From Isochrysis galbana (taxonomy: Eukaryota > Haptophyta > Isochrysidales > Isochrysidaceae), in the NCBI GenBank assembly GCA_018136815.1, contig CM030935.1, forward strand, positions 3,031,999 to 3,095,998: DNA of 64,000 nucleotides, written 5' to 3'. Positions 31,857-43,860 of this stretch are shown in pieces. The notes under the pieces are model-generated. The model was given only the letters and a program-made list of their open reading frames with translations, made no database searches and was not told the DNA's origin. The translations under genes were made by a program, and so were the position numbers. Positions within the stretch are counted from its first letter, which is position 1. Each line of letters begins with the position of its first letter.

Positions 31857-33598
31857 CTTTCCACCTCGCCCCTTTCCCGTCATTACGCGGCAATAGTCTT
31901 GCCTCTCACCGTTCACCTGACTGCCTCCCGAGCAATGCTCGATGCGCGGCACGACGCGCGCCGCGAGCCGCGACACGAATTCTGTGCTAAGGAATGCAAA
32001 AAATATGTCACCAGTCCCACCAATAATGTTCGGTGTATAGTGATAGTCAAGGAACGCATCGTTTGTTCACACTACTATTTACCAAGAATCTGAAGATTCT
32101 GGCCACTACCACTCTACCACTACCGCTGGCTACAGCGCTACCGTATGGGGGACCCATCACACTCACGGCGTTGACTCACGCCATCACCTACATACCCGCA
32201 TCATACCCTAAACACCCCAATCCCTTTATTTACGCTACACGCTATCCCCTTCTCGGTGTTCTTGGTTCTTGGTGTTGGTGTTGGTGTTGCGGGTTGTGGT
32301 TGTGGGGTCGTGGCGGTAGCGCCGGGTGGTGGGCAGTAGGCCCAGACCCCAGACCCGCGTGCACTACGCACTTCAATGGGCTAGCAGGTATCATAGGGAG
32401 ACCGCAGCGCGGCCCATTGTGGCTTGAGGATGCGCGGTCCCCTTTGGCTTGAGGATGAGACCGCGGCGCGGCGCGGCGCGCATCCTATTACTTCATCACA
32501 CGTTAAAAGATACCAAAGGGGGCCACTAACCACTAACCACTGAACACTCAAGGCACACTAGCTAACAGTATCGTTTGCAAATCAAACGCACACACGGGGG
32601 GATTGCGTGGGAGACTCACACAAGCGAGAGATCACGGCTGCTCGACTCATGCGGCCCTCTCCCCCTCCTCATCTCACTATAATAACTATAAGTTCTACGG
32701 TGCACACCACCACGCAAAACCACCGCGCGACACTCCGATCAGACAGCGACGGACGACGATCAAAGGGCGATCTGTCGGCGATCGATCTCGTCTAGAACGG
32801 AATCGCACCATAACGCAAACGAGGGGCAATCTTGCAACGCAGGATTCGAAGAAGGAACCTATAATATATAAGACGAAAGAAGTGCGACGTGCCTAAGGGA
32901 GAGATACGAAGAGGTCGCAAAAATTAAATTTGATAGCCCCGAGCAGCAAGTAAAGAAACGTGGGGGAGATAGCAAATTGCAAATTAAACCTATTTGCGAG
33001 GCGCTCTGGAGGCAGAAAGGTGCTTGTGTTGGGTGTAGAGACTCAGAGCACGCGCACGCGCGCGCTCAGACGCGCGCGAAAGGGAGACAAATCTCTCTCG
33101 GCGGGGGTACCATGTTTAGCCCCAACCCATTGGGGCCCAGTGATAGATACCAACATTGTGTAGACGAAGGGTAACATCGCAAAGGGAACCACGCTCTCAT
33201 AAAGACCGATAGACGACGTTGCACGTTGCCACTCTCAGGCTTAGACTTAGATCTCGCACATCATCCAAGAAAACTCCTGTGCTTCTGTTTATTTAGTCCA
33301 ACCCCCCCCCCCCCCGGCCCGACCGCCCGACTACCCCCTATACCACCCCCTCCTTGCCCGTCAACAAACAGAAACGAGTGACGGCTCATATACCATATGG
33401 AGGAGGGGAGTAGGAGTTTAGAGGATTCTACCCTCTTCTACCCGACACGACGGACGGGTGGGTCGGTCCGGCCAGCGGGGGGGGGGGGGGGAGGGGGGGG
33501 GGAGGGGTTCCTGGCTCGCGCCCGGGGGGAAAGCATAATTTGCAATTGAGGGAGCAAATTGGAACAGCCCCGCCCGAAAGTCCCCCACCTCTCCATCC
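31857..33598. other. Intergenic, upstream of the FCP gene
   Basis: No gene recognised. It has a low-complexity ggttcttggtgttggtgttgg tract at ~32,262-32,290, a (gcgcg)n tract at ~32,463-32,480, a C run at ~33,303-33,315 and a G run at ~33,478-33,505. The 33,400-33,598 part should hold the FCP promoter and 5' leader; the bases before the ATG are C/T-rich. Confidence 0.45.
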
Positions 33599-34505
33599 AT
33601 GCTCTCCGTCGCCCCCATTGCCCTTGGCTTCACTGCCCCTCTCGCGCCGGTGGTCCAGCCGGTGCGCGGCGCCGCAGTCAAGATGGAGACGGTCGACGAT
33701 CTCAAGGCCATCGCCAACAAGGCCAACCCCGTCATCGGATACTGGTGCGCACCAGCATCGATGCCCCGAGCGTCTGCGTCGGTGGTTTTGCTCGGTCCAA
33801 AGCTGTGTGTGGTGATCCATCCGGTTACGTTCGCTCCCTGTGCTCTGCAGGGACCCCACACCACTGGCCTCGATGGAATTCTGGGGCCAGAGCCAGGAGG
33901 CGACCATCGGCTTCCTCCGCCACTCTGAGATCAAGCACGGCCGCGTGGCAATGGCTGCATTTGTTGGATTCGTGCTCCAGTCAAATGGTGTCCACTTTCC
34001 GTGGGGCCTCTCGCTCGATGGCACCTCGTTCGCCGACATTGCTGCGGCTGGTGGCCCGGCTGCGCAGTGGGACGCCCTTCCCACCAACTCGAAGCTTCAG
34101 ATCCTCTTGGTCATTGGCTTCCTCGAGTTCTGGGGTGAGAACTCTTGGGCTCTCTCGCAGTCTGGCGAGAAGCACTACATGCGTGGTGGCAAGCCTGGCT
34201 TCTACCCGTCGCTGAAGAAGGGTGGCATCCCACACCCAGTTCCATTCGACCTCTTTGACCCCTTCGGCTTCTCCAAGAACGCCTCGCCCGAGAAGAAGGC
34301 GGATGGCCTGATCAAGGAGATCAACAACGGTCGTGCAGCCATGTTGGGCATCATGGGATTTGTCGCAGCATCGAAGGTCCCCGGCTCTGTCCCGGCGCTT
34401 AACGGCATCATCACCCCCTACTCGGGTGAGGTGATGGCCCCTTTCTCCGGCAGCGACAGCGCCCTCCCCTTCGTGAAGGAGATGCTAGCCGCGGCTCCGT
34501 TCTAA
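33599..34505 (+). CDS. Fucoxanthin chlorophyll a/c-binding light-harvesting protein
   Basis: Two exons, 33599-33744 and 33851-34505, joined in phase 2; 266 residues. The first ~28 residues (MLSVAPIALGFTAPLAPVVQPVRGAAVKM) are a plastid leader. LHC signatures: helix 1 with EIKHGRVAMAAF, a middle helix LQILLVIGFLEFWGE, and helix 3 with EINNGRAAMLGIMGF. The Glu-Arg pairs and the Asn/His next to them bind chlorophyll. A hydrophobic C-terminal amphipathic stretch follows. The protein sits in thylakoid membranes and passes light energy to the photosystems. The long loop between helices (including KPGFYPSLKKGG...FDLFDPFGFSK) is of the FCP kind seen in haptophytes and ochrophytes. The gene is GC-rich with sharp C-ending codons, as for highly expressed genes. 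This gene is the main clue to the organism. Confidence 0.95.
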
Positions 34506-34915
34506 GCTTGCTTCCGCCATGGAGACTTATTGTGTTCCCTAGGCACACTTCCTTGGACTTGCACTCTCCTTGCAAACGACCCTCCGTGGGGCGAAGCCAC
34601 AACCGAAAGCAGGGCTGGCGCTGAAATTCGACGAGAGCATGCTTTCACTTCAAACATTTCATGTTTACCGACGCACAAGCGTTGAACTCGAAAGCTAGTC
34701 TCGAGGTATCTTTTTTGGCTCGTATAGTCGCCTGACTATGAGGGGCTAATATATTCTTGCCTGTTATGATGCATAATACGTGCTGCTGTGTGAGATCAGG
34801 AAAAGGGAACGCGCGCTCTTATTATTTGCACATCATCATGGATGTTTCCCATCCCATCTGACATCCGCTAGACCATTTGAGATGCAGACGCGATTTGCCA
34901 CGACAAAGAGTAAAG
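34506..34915. other. 3' flank of the FCP gene
   Basis: No coding signal. It carries the 3' UTR and an AT-richer spacer that ends at the oligo(A) run of a LINE tail. Confidence 0.4.
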
Positions 34916-35145
34916 AAAAAAAACCTTTTAATGTTCTCGCCTCGCGCGCGGCCATGGATTAGCTACTGTAGCCACGCCCACTTCCCTTCCTCTCCCTCGC
35001 TTCCCGCCTTGCGGCAACTCCCCTCGTGCACTACTTGGGGCCCAGGTTGCGGGGGGGAGGGTAGGTTGGGCGGGGTGCACCGACCCCTAGTGCCTAGTGG
35101 AGATTCCCCGTCTTCCTCCTTCCTCCTGTGCCTCTAGACGGCCCG
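34916..35145 (-). mobile_element. LINE 3' tail (severely 5'-truncated copy)
   Basis: On the plus strand an A run is followed by ccttttaatgttctcgcctcg, the ctactgtagccacgccca block, ttcccgccttgcgg and tccttcctcctgtgcct. This matches the last ~230 bases of the LINE 3' UTR at 24,782-25,010, in the same orientation. No coding sequence remains. Confidence 0.8.
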
Positions 35146-35867
35146 TTTCTTCTGTGTCGAGGCGCGGGTGATAGTGGGGATGGGGATTCTGCCTTCATCA
35201 AGAAGAGAACTTCTGCTGTCGCCCTCTCTTTCCTCGCCCATCCCCGTGAGGCCCGTGACTTTCTCCACCCCCGTGACTTTCGAAGAACTTTCTCCTTTCT
35301 CCCCCCCCCTCACCTAAAGCTCAAGCCTCAATCAACAATAAAAAACATCGGAGTGCAAGTACCACACTGCTGCCATTAGCCCGGCGGTACTATCGCAACG
35401 GCGGCCAGCGCACTTGCCCGTACACCTTGACGCGCGTGTTGATGCCTCAGACACACACACATATATGCATCCCTTATACTACACTGAATATTAGTGCCGC
35501 TCCTGCTACTGCTACTGCCACTAGCCACTAGCCATGCACTAGCACGCCAAACTACAAACCACGACGAAACACATGACCGCATTAAGACCCAAGCAGCAAG
35601 CAATAGGGCTTGGTAAAGGTTTCGCGCAACCTTTTACAAAACACAAAACATCGGGGGGTTTCAGCGGAAAAAAAGTTCGCGAAACATCGGGGGGTGGCGA
35701 ACGGCGCGAACGCGAAACATACAACATACGCAAAACATCGCGAAACAAGCATTCGGCAATTGTCTGTTGTCTGTTGCCATACATATAACCAATTTATGCG
35801 TGCGAACATTTCCTCTCGTCGCAAGAATGCAATAACGTCATCATCATGTAGCATGACTGCCCCCCCC

Positions 35868-35903
<36 letters not shown>

Positions 35904-36334
35904 CCCCCCCCCAACATCCGGCCTCATGGACCACGTGCAAGCGGCTCTCCTTTTGAGGTACAATTACCGTGACGTGTGACTTGTATGTAAGGTTTATGAT
36001 TCGTTTACTATGTTGCTTGTACTAGCGCCTCCATGACTTTGTGTTTTGCATTCTTCTTTCGGTTGCGATTCAGTTTAATCTCGGGAGAGGCTGAAAAACG
36101 CGTATCGTCGTAGCAGTTAGGGGCTCAACCTCCGCACAAGCAACTACTCACTTGAAAATGTAAACTGCCGGTTGAAGAGGGCAGCCCTTGTCATAGCTGA
36201 TCGCGGTAAAACCTCCGCACTAGCAAGTGCTTACCTGGGAAGTCAACGGCTGGTGGAAATGGGCAGGGTGGCTTGTTGCAGTAGCAAGACTTCTCGTAGC
36301 AAGACTTCTCACACCGTGCTATTGAATGTCTTCA
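35146..36334. repeat. Repeat-rich spacer
   Basis: No gene. Contents: ~35,385-35,480 resembles ~57,940-58,035 (cttgcccgtacaccttgacgcg against cctgcccgtacgcctcgacc, then a cacacac/catacac stretch). At ~35,640-35,735 the word gaaacatcgggggg and variants recur next to ttcgcg. There is a (CT)n plus C run at ~35,871-35,912. An imperfect tandem of acctccgcac...agcaa is at ~36,128 and ~36,210, and tagcaagacttctc occurs twice in tandem at ~36,282-36,311. Confidence 0.5.
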
Positions 36335-37617
36335 TCACACAGCGTGCGACGATCGGCCAACGCACTGGCGCTTTTGCGAAAGACCGTCCAAGTGAGCCGA
36401 ATCCTCCGAACTTTCATGCGAGAGGACGGAATTGGAAGATAATGCGCGCAATCCTTCCTGCACCACTTGATACGCGGCGATTCCAGGCGGCCCACCCTTG
36501 TAAAGCCTCGCCATGCGCACGCGCTGCCGCCATTCAAGCATCATCTTTACTTGACAGATATGTGCCCAAGATTCGCCAAGTGCAGGAGCAATGAAGGAGT
36601 CATTTGTGGCATCGTTCACTCGTGTTGTGACCTGTCACGTCACATAGAGCAACCGTTGCGTGAGTATTCCGGGCAAAAGTCCTGCCAATTCCGGCGATGT
36701 ATCCCGACAGGAGCGACTGCCGGGACGCCGGCGCGTTGCTAGTGGAAGCATCCCTCATAGCCTGTCACGCGCACCTGGTTGATGAGGACAGCCGCTGCGC
36801 GTTCGATGCGGGCGAATTCAAGTAGACCTTGACTCACACTCCCGAGCATTTGTAATCTGCGCGTGAAGGAAAGCTGCTCGTGACGAAAGTGGAAAGCAAT
36901 TGAGTCGATGACGACGAGCCGTATCCGCGAGCTGCGACCGGCAGCAAAATTGCGTAGTCCCTTCACCACGGCCAGCATCTCAGCTACATCATGGCAGCGA
37001 AAGACATGTATGCCACACAAGATGCTTTCAGAAGTGAACCCGTGTAGGGCCTCCTCACGCTGCGCCCGCTCGCTTGGCTTGCATGCCGGAAGCCGCCCCC
37101 ACAAGGATGTAATCAGAGCTTCCGCCATCTGCCGCGTTCGCTGCGCAGAAAATGAGCCCTCGGTGTCAATATAGACGGTCTCCCCACTGCATCCCCCGAG
37201 CGCATGTGGAATGGCTGCATTCACGGAGAGTTGCATGCCCATCTGCGTCTTGCCCACACCAGGGACGCCAGCCACTTCTGTAAGCTGGCAGGGGCGTATC
37301 CCGCCCCCCAGAAGCGCGTCGAGCTCCTGCACCTGCGTGATTATTCGAAAGCTCGCACGCTCCTCCTCGAGCATTGCGAGCCCTGTCTTCGCAGAGCTGC
37401 GCAGGTACTTGCTGGCGAGGTCATCTGTGCAGTTACCTCCGGTGCGGACGTTTGCGAGTAGTTTAGTAGCCTCTCCCTCTGTTACGCCCAGTTTGCCAGC
37501 TAGCGAGAGCGGCAGCACTCCATCCAGGTCGCTTGTTCGACAATAGCCTAGCCCTGCCAGACGCAGGACAATCGATCTAGGCAGCGGCAGCGCGGCAAGG
37601 TCGAGACTGAGCTCCAT
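36335..37617 (-). CDS. RAD51C: RAD51C, RAD51-paralogue recombinase
   Basis: Two exons, 37617-36775 and 36631-36335, with a phase-0 intron of 143 bases; 379 residues. The N-terminus (residues 1-60) has a helix-hairpin-helix-like fold typical of RAD51 proteins. Walker A is GVPGVGKT at 117-124 and Walker B is LVVIDS at 234-239. VYIDTEGSFSAQR and the C-terminal VTTRVNDA...PALGESWAH match RAD51C better than other paralogues. It should bind DNA and ATP and work with RAD51B, RAD51D and XRCC2, or with XRCC3, in loading RAD51 and resolving recombination intermediates. The tail after residue ~345 is less conserved. It is head to head with DRC7 (526 bases between starts), whose shared upstream region is GA-rich. 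Confidence 0.92.
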
Positions 37618-38143
37618 GGCGAGGTAGTTGCGACACCCGCTGCTCGCCTCGAATACCGGTGCAGCCCGCTCTCAGAGCGTCCCGCTCCCCGTTGCCGGGT
37701 GGGCTAGGTTTGGGTGGAGAGAGAGGAGAGAGAGAAAGAGGAGAGAGAGTGAGGGAGAGAGCGAGAGAGACGGAGCTGAAGGGACGAGGGAAGAGCGCGC
37801 GAAAAGCGAAAACAAAAAAATCCTCCTCGCCAATAATACACAGGAAGGGGACGGGGGACTTGATACCAGACGGGGGGGGCTTTATAAAAAATTGGTGGCG
37901 TGCGGAGAGCGAGCGTGAAGATACCGGTAGGGGAGCCGCGTGCGATACGCGGTTACAGTTCGCCATTACCCGCGCGCCGCTCTCCGCTCGCCACCCAAAC
38001 GGGCGAGGGCAGAGGAGAGGCGGGCAAGAAAGAGGTAGAGCTCTAGAGAAGAGAGAGAGAGAACAGGAGAGAAGAGGAGAAAAAGGGGCGAGAGGGAGAG
38101 AGGGAGAGCGGGAGGAGAGGGCGGGGCCCCCAGAGCTGCCCGC
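37618..38143. promoter_or_regulatory. Shared upstream region of RAD51C and DRC7
   Basis: Two GA-rich tracts, ~37,716-37,770 and ~38,042-38,120, flank a middle part with TTATAAAA at ~37,881-37,888. The tract nearer DRC7 ends about 20 bases before its ATG. A bidirectional promoter is likely from the spacing but is not shown. Confidence 0.45.
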
Positions 38144-41100
38144 ATGGCTGTCTCGTACGACGAGGCGTCGTACACGCCCAATGCGAAGCTGCAACGTATC
38201 GCACAGCTCGACTTGTGGGAACTCCCCGACTCGTACCGCACCAACACCAAGAAGGAGGAGCGCATGCTCGAGTGAGACGCAACCCGCTCACGCCCACAGC
38301 GCCTCGTTCTGCGCTCGCAGCAGATCCCCCTCCCATCGCGCGGCCTGCTCCTGTTGCTTGCAGGTACGTCGACAAGTTTGTCCGCCAGTTTTCAGACCTC
38401 CACCCCGAAAGACGCCCTCTGCTGCTGACTCCGCGCAACGAGTGCGGCCGCCGCAAGTTCATCTGCACGACATTACGGCCAACGCAGGTGCCTCTCTCTG
38501 CTGGCCGTGCTCGATATGCTGCCTCCTAGGGTTGAAGCCCTTCTGTGTATCGCATCTTTTGACTGGCGACACTACGCACCGCCACGGCTGTTGCGCAGGT
38601 GCCGTACACTGAGCTCTACGATCTCGATACATGTGCAAAGTTTGTGTCCGAATACATCACATATGAGCCTCTGGATCTGCAGGTGAGAAGCGACTTGGAG
38701 ATCCAACCTATGGCAATCGCTCGTCTTCTTGTAGTCTGTTACCTCTGGGATTGGGCACGAGCCGTTGTGCTTGAGAGACACCCAGCTAGCAGTGAAGCCG
38801 AGCCTGAAGCTCTTGGATGCCAGTTAACAAGTCTGCTTTGCTTCGCCATTGTTCGCAGGCTTCTCTCCCGTCGCACGTGCCGTCCCCCGATGCTGTGATG
38901 GGCTGGCAAGCTGGCGACTGCTTTGACTGCGCCCAACTCCTGTGCTCTCTGCTGCTTGGAGTGGGATACGACGCATACGTTGTCTCTGGATACGCTCCAA
39001 AAGCGGTGACATTGGTTGACCAGACATCGGATACAATGAGCACCATGCTACCGCCGCCACCGGAACCACTAGCCCCAGAGCCAGAACCCAAAAAATACGC
39101 TGTGCGTCCTCGCAAAGTACTCGAATCGAGCTTCCTCAAGAAGAAAGAGGTATGTTTATGTTCCTCATTCCTGAAGGAGTGCCCCGTCTCCTTCTTGTGC
39201 CCACGTGGAGTAGGACGCACAGATAGTCCATTCTCCTCCCAAGGTGTGGACCGATGCCGGGGATTTAGGGCGTGCACATAAACCTTTGGTCCAATCGTAG
39301 TCATTTTACCCCATCTGTCTCGTAGGAGCAGCGGCGCGGGGAGGAAGAGCCCTGCGCGCAAAAGATGGAAGAGCCGGTGGTGGACGATGGCAGCAAGGCG
39401 GTTGAGGAGGACGAGCTCATGGATGAACTTCATGGCAAGCGGGTGCACGCATGGGTTATGGTGCTCGCTGGGAAGCGAATGCTGGAGCACACAGTATTCG
39501 TCGAACCAACCACCGGGAAATGCTACAAGCTCGACGCCTCTCCATATTTTGCGATTGAGTCGCTGTGGAATGCATCGAATTACTGGGTCAACATGCAGGG
39601 TCCCCTGCCACCATCCAAGCTCTCATACGACTTGTATTCATCCTCAAAATGGGAGTACTTGCTTTCGGATTCGACTGCCGATGCGGCCGGTGCTGCCGAT
39701 GGCGAAGACGATCCGATCGTCGCGAATGCGATGGCAGCAGCAAAGGCAGCAAAGGCTCAGGCGAACCAATCAAAGGAACCGAGTGGCGGGACTGTGGAGG
39801 GCGATGCGGGTGGCGCAATTCTGAAAACTGAGATGGAGATGCCCCCCAGTTGGGTTGCAAAGCTCATCATGGATCGCGAACGCTTTCAGGCACGGTGCCC
39901 ATCGGGACGTCGGGAGACCATTTTTCGTAAGGCGCGTCATGAGCAGTACTCGCCGTACGCTCGAGAAGATGGATTGATAGAGCGGATCACCATCTATGCC
40001 GACGTGGATATGCTAGTGGAGCATGAGTTGCGCGAGACATTCGCGAATCGAAAGGACAAGCTGGCCTCACGCATTGTGCACTATGCCGAGAAGAAGACGA
40101 TCGAGAAGTTCGATCCCGGCCGCTCGCGAGCTCTTAAGGAACTTATCACGGTCGACGACGTCCGCCGCGAGTTCCATTTTTATGACTCTGCTCGGCTTGA
40201 CGGCCTCAAATCGCGGGTGGAGATCTTCCGCGTCAAGACAACTCTTACCTACTCAGGAGAACGGGATACGTTGTTGATGCGCACTGTCTCATACGCCGAG
40301 CCTTCTGAGGACTCCGAGTCTACTGACCCTGTCATCCGCAAGATGACGGAACGTTTCCACCGTACGCCCGAACTCGACGCCGAGCTCGACATCGCGAAGC
40401 GCACCTACGATGTCGCAAATGGCGTCATCAAAGTCCGCTACCACTACGGGCGCGATCGGGTCACCGCGTCCTCCAGAACGTACTCCAAAGCGGGACACAA
40501 TGTCGTACAAGTCGATCCGTTTGCGAAGCCGCCGAGCGACGCAACCCTGCTAGAGGAGTACGGCCAGCTGCAGCTCGCCGAACGCGAATGCCTCAATCTG
40601 ATGCGTGAGGCTGATCGGCAAGCGAAGGAGTTATTACAACGACGCGAGGATGAGGAGAAGATTGTTGCTGATGCCGTAGCTGAAGACCAGCGCATCTTTG
40701 GAGATGGGACCTTCACCCTGCCGCCTTATCTCAATGTGTCAGTCTATGATACCGAGCGGAGCCGGCTTGCGCTGAAGTCCGACAAGTCGGACGAGGTGTC
40801 GGACGTACCTCAAGACTACCTAACGCCATTTCTGCCGCGCTCGCTCACAGCCAACGCAAAACCTCTCGACCGCCAGGAGGCGCTCAAGGCACGCGACGAG
40901 TGCTTACACGCCCTCAAAGATCGGCTGGTCGAGCGCGCCACCATTGTCCAGTCGCGGCTCGATGAGGAGAACGCTGCCCTTTCGAAACGTCAGGCGACAT
41001 TCCAGCGCAACCGGGATCACATGGAAGCGAGCGACGAGGCAGAGTACGAGCAATATTGCCAAGAAGCCATGTTCCGGATACAAATCTTGGAGCAACGTCT

Positions 41101-41191
41101 CGATCGACACACCGAACTCTCCCTTCATAAGTATGCGGAGATGGATGCCCGACTTCGAGCCGATCCACGACTTGCGGCGCTTGCTCGCTAG
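38144..41191 (+). CDS. DRC7: Dynein regulatory complex subunit 7 (axonemal, CCDC135/lobo/FAP50 type)
   Basis: Five exons with consistent phases: 38144-38271, 38364-38487, 38599-38682, 38859-39149, 39326-41191; 830 residues, close to the usual length of DRC7. Signatures: LDLWELPDSYRTNTKKEERM near the N-terminus; RRPLLLTPRNECGRRKF; ELYDLDTCAKFVSEYITYEPL; and the transglutaminase/papain-like core GDCFDCAQLLCSLLLGVGYD (Cys 133) with YVVSGYA. The large last exon has the WVMVLAG...FVEPTTGK domain, the MORN-free beta-rich middle region (IERITIYAD, REFHFYDSARLDGLKSR) and a C-terminal coiled coil with RLEEENAAL-like heptads. DRC7 is part of the nexin-dynein regulatory complex that controls ciliary beating. 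Its presence shows that the organism builds motile flagella. It is divergent from RAD51C. Confidence 0.94.
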
Positions 41192-42985
41192 CCATGTGAC
41201 AATGTATGATGAGAGTCATTCCCCGAGTCGTGCTGTGTTATATGTAGACGGTCTAGCAAGGATAAGTATGACGTATTTCGTATCCTCGAGTACATGAACT
41301 CACGAGAAGTAAGGAATGAGGAGAGAACGGGGTTGAGGAGAGAAGGGGCAAGAGAAGAAAATATCTTGAAAAAAAACCTTCTACGTCCTGCGCGAGGCGC
41401 AATGTGCTTATGCTACTCCGTACTACGCGCACCACCGCTTACCTATTACCTATTACTACATTACTACTACCTATTATCATCAACTAGTTTTATAAGCAGG
41501 AAGCCAAGGGGGGCCTCGCGCCCCTTTCTCTCCATCGCAGACATCCCTTGCCCCATGGGTGGGCCTGCATAACCAACCCCAGCCCCTGCCTTCTGGAAGG
41601 GGCCGAGCACTCGAGCGCACTCAACAACAGCTAGCAGTCCAAACTCTCAGGGGGAAGGTGTCGTTCCGTCAATCATGGGACATCGCTCAAATGGAGCCAT
41701 CAAATGTCCATAGTCATTCATACAACAATATTAACATACTTTAATCCTACGGTGGACACATCGCGCCGCGCGCGCTAATTCAGAACACGCCTTTCAGACG
41801 CCGTCACGGAACAGCCCGCCTGCAGCTAAGCAGCCTTTAACCTTTAAATCTTCTTCGTCTTTTTCTCCTTCTCCTCGCGCGTGTGGTGGAGGAGGCTGGG
41901 AGGACGACTAGGGCGTCTCTGGAGTTTCGTCAGATGCGCATGAAAGTTTTCCGCAGGCCCACGCCACCAAATGAAGGCAAGCAAGCCGCCTCGCGTCGTC
42001 GGCGCGCGGCATCGCGCGCTGCGCAAGCTCCCAAGCTAGTGGCTCGCCTCCCCCCGCACTTGGCACCGTGTATGAGCCCTCAGGGCCGTCGGAGGCGGCG
42101 AAACCGAAATCAGGGCGCCCGCGGCGAGCGCTTTGAACAGTGTTCACTTTTTTGCGAACAGTGTTCAAAGTGTTGAACAGCTGCCATAGATAGGCAATAG
42201 GGGCCCATGGGCCTAGTGTCTAGTGTTCAGGTGTTCTTGTTCAGATTCCCTATTGTTGTTCTTGTCCAGCCCTGAGCTCTGTTGTTGTTCATCGTTCTTG
42301 TTCAACGACCTGAACTGTGTTCGGCGCTTAGCGTTCACCACCTCTGCATCTGGCAGAGAGCGCTCTAGGCTCTAGCGTCTAGCGGGTGGGACCAATAAAT
42401 GGACGCTTCTCGCCTGCACCGTTCGTGAGTGCGATGGGCCCCCCGTAGTTGTAGTTAGCAGTGGCAGCCAGAATCTTTAGCAGGTTTTATTTTAATCGGG
42501 TCCGTGATACGACTCGTTTCAGCAAGTCTCATCATGTTATGCAGCGGTGCGTATGTATATGTTTACGCTTACGCCAACAGCAAAGTACACACCCGTACAA
42601 CATGAGGAATAGCATTAAGAGGTGGCATTCTGTTTGCTTGTGCCCTGCAGTGTGGTTTGACTTTGCTTTAGTAACGATTGATTGATTCGCTGGCTACGGG
42701 GTGCTCGCATGGGAGCAGACAAGTATATCCATGGGGGAAAGGGTCGGATGGGAAAACATGGGTCATGTTGCTCGGATGTGGCAACTCAAGCAAGAGCCCG
42801 TCTGAGAACACTGACTCGATAAGGGCAACCTCAACTTCCTAGCAGCCTCCACGGCGGCAGGGGGAGAAGCCCTGGTACAAATCCATGAATATGCAGCGGC
42901 AAGACACTGGCGTCACATAGTATCCCTCAATAAGCATCGAGTGTTGCAAGAGATGGATGTGTTCAATAAATTCAGAACAGTATCC
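41192..42985. repeat. Repeat-rich spacer with LINE fragments
   Basis: No gene. At 41,369-41,405 an A run plus ccttctacgtcctgcgcgagg matches the LINE 3' end (minus orientation). At ~41,481-41,640 aactagttttataagc...ggcctcgcgcccc...ccccagcccctgcc matches, in plus orientation, the 5' part of the short LINE-derived family seen at 58.8 kb. At 41,655-41,875 is copy 2 of the dispersed repeat at 30.1 kb. At ~42,125-42,330 the word gttca/tgaac recurs, including the palindrome gaacagtgttc twice. Confidence 0.6.
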
Positions 42986-43531
42986 TCACAAGCGGCGGTC
43001 GGCCATCCGTGCACCAGCAGCATACATCACTTCGCGCGGAATAGGCTGGAGAACAGGCCTTTGCCGCCGCTCTTTGATGGTTGCCCTGTGAATTGTCGGG
43101 ACGCGGTCTAAGGGAGCAACTTGAGACCTTGCACCCTCTCGCAATAGCGTCGCCATGGGCCGCAGCTGATTTGTCGGTACTCCAGAGATTGGGCTCGGGA
43201 GTGGCCGCGATGCGTGGGGGCTCGGGTGCAGCCGCGAGCCTATCTTTGCAGCATGGGAGAGCATCGAGCTGGTGGGGTTCATGCGAGACTTGCGGATCGG
43301 GCTGGCACAGATGGTGTTGATCGCGTGGGGTTGGGCCAACGACATTTTGCGAGTGGCCGAGGCGAGCGCCCTGCTGGGCGAATCGGCAGCGAAGCTGACT
43401 CCCCGCCGCAGGATGGAATTCTTTTTGACGGAAGCGAGTTGGGAGCGTATGACCTCCTTGGCCGGGTGGTTGATGACATTGGCGTCGGGCACGATCACGT
43501 TGGCTAGGCAGCGGATCCTTTTGAGCGGCAT
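42986..43531 (-). CDS. Hypothetical basic protein with RVxF-like motif
   Basis: The frame is 181 residues from ATG 43531. It continues upstream through a long C-rich low-complexity stretch, which I take as leader, since the bases before the ATG are a CT-rich tract like other leaders in this window. The protein is rich in Ser, Arg, Pro and Ala and is predicted disordered. NSILRRGVSFAADSP contains an RVxF-like docking site (RGVSF) of the kind that binds protein phosphatase 1. MSLAQPHAINTICASPIRKSR is a conserved-looking block. No domain is recognised. The overlapping plus-strand frame has no signature. Coding status is probable only. Confidence 0.45.
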   Translation of the reverse strand: MPLKRIRCLANVIVPDANVINHPAKEVIRSQLASVKKNSILRRGVSFAADSPSRALASATRKMSLAQPHAINTICASPIRKSRMNPTSSMLSHAAKIGSRLHPSPHASRPLPSPISGVPTNQLRPMATLLREGARSQVAPLDRVPTIHRATIKERRQRPVLQPIPREVMYAAGARMADRRL

Positions 43532-43539
43532 GAGCGGAG

Positions 43540-43860
43540 AGGAGAAGAGGAGAAAGGAGCAGAGAGAAAGAGAGAAGAAGAAGAAGGAAGGAAGGAAGGA
43601 AGAGGAGAGAAGAGAGCGAGCTGGCGAGTTAGCGAGCGGGGGCCGTCGCGGCGAGTGGGGAAGTGGGGGGGTTGGGTGGGAGTGGGGGGTGAGGGTCCGT
43701 CTCGCTCGGCAGAAGTCGCGCGTTGCGGCGCCTTGCGGTTGGGGGGAAGGGGGGGGGGGGGGGGGGGGGTGAAGATGGTGGGGGGGGGGAAGGGGGGGGC
43801 GGCGGGGGGGGGGGGGGGGGGGGGCGGAGAGTCGCTGGACCCTCTCGAGCGTTCGCACAG
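43540..43860. repeat. Purine tract and long G runs
   Basis: On the plus strand a GA-rich tract (43,541-43,625) is followed by several G runs, the longest about 20 bases (43,752-43,770 and 43,806-43,825), within a ~90-base G-dominated block. This can form G-quadruplexes and is also likely to collect sequencing errors. Confidence 0.7.

Noticed and set aside
36128-36311. Short tandem units as a possible CRISPR-like array
   Set aside because: Only two units each, no regular spacers, and the genome is eukaryotic.
43272-43772. Plus-strand frame of 166 codons opposite the basic protein gene
   Set aside because: It runs into the GA and poly-G tracts and ends as poly-Gly. The minus-strand frame has a better start and composition.
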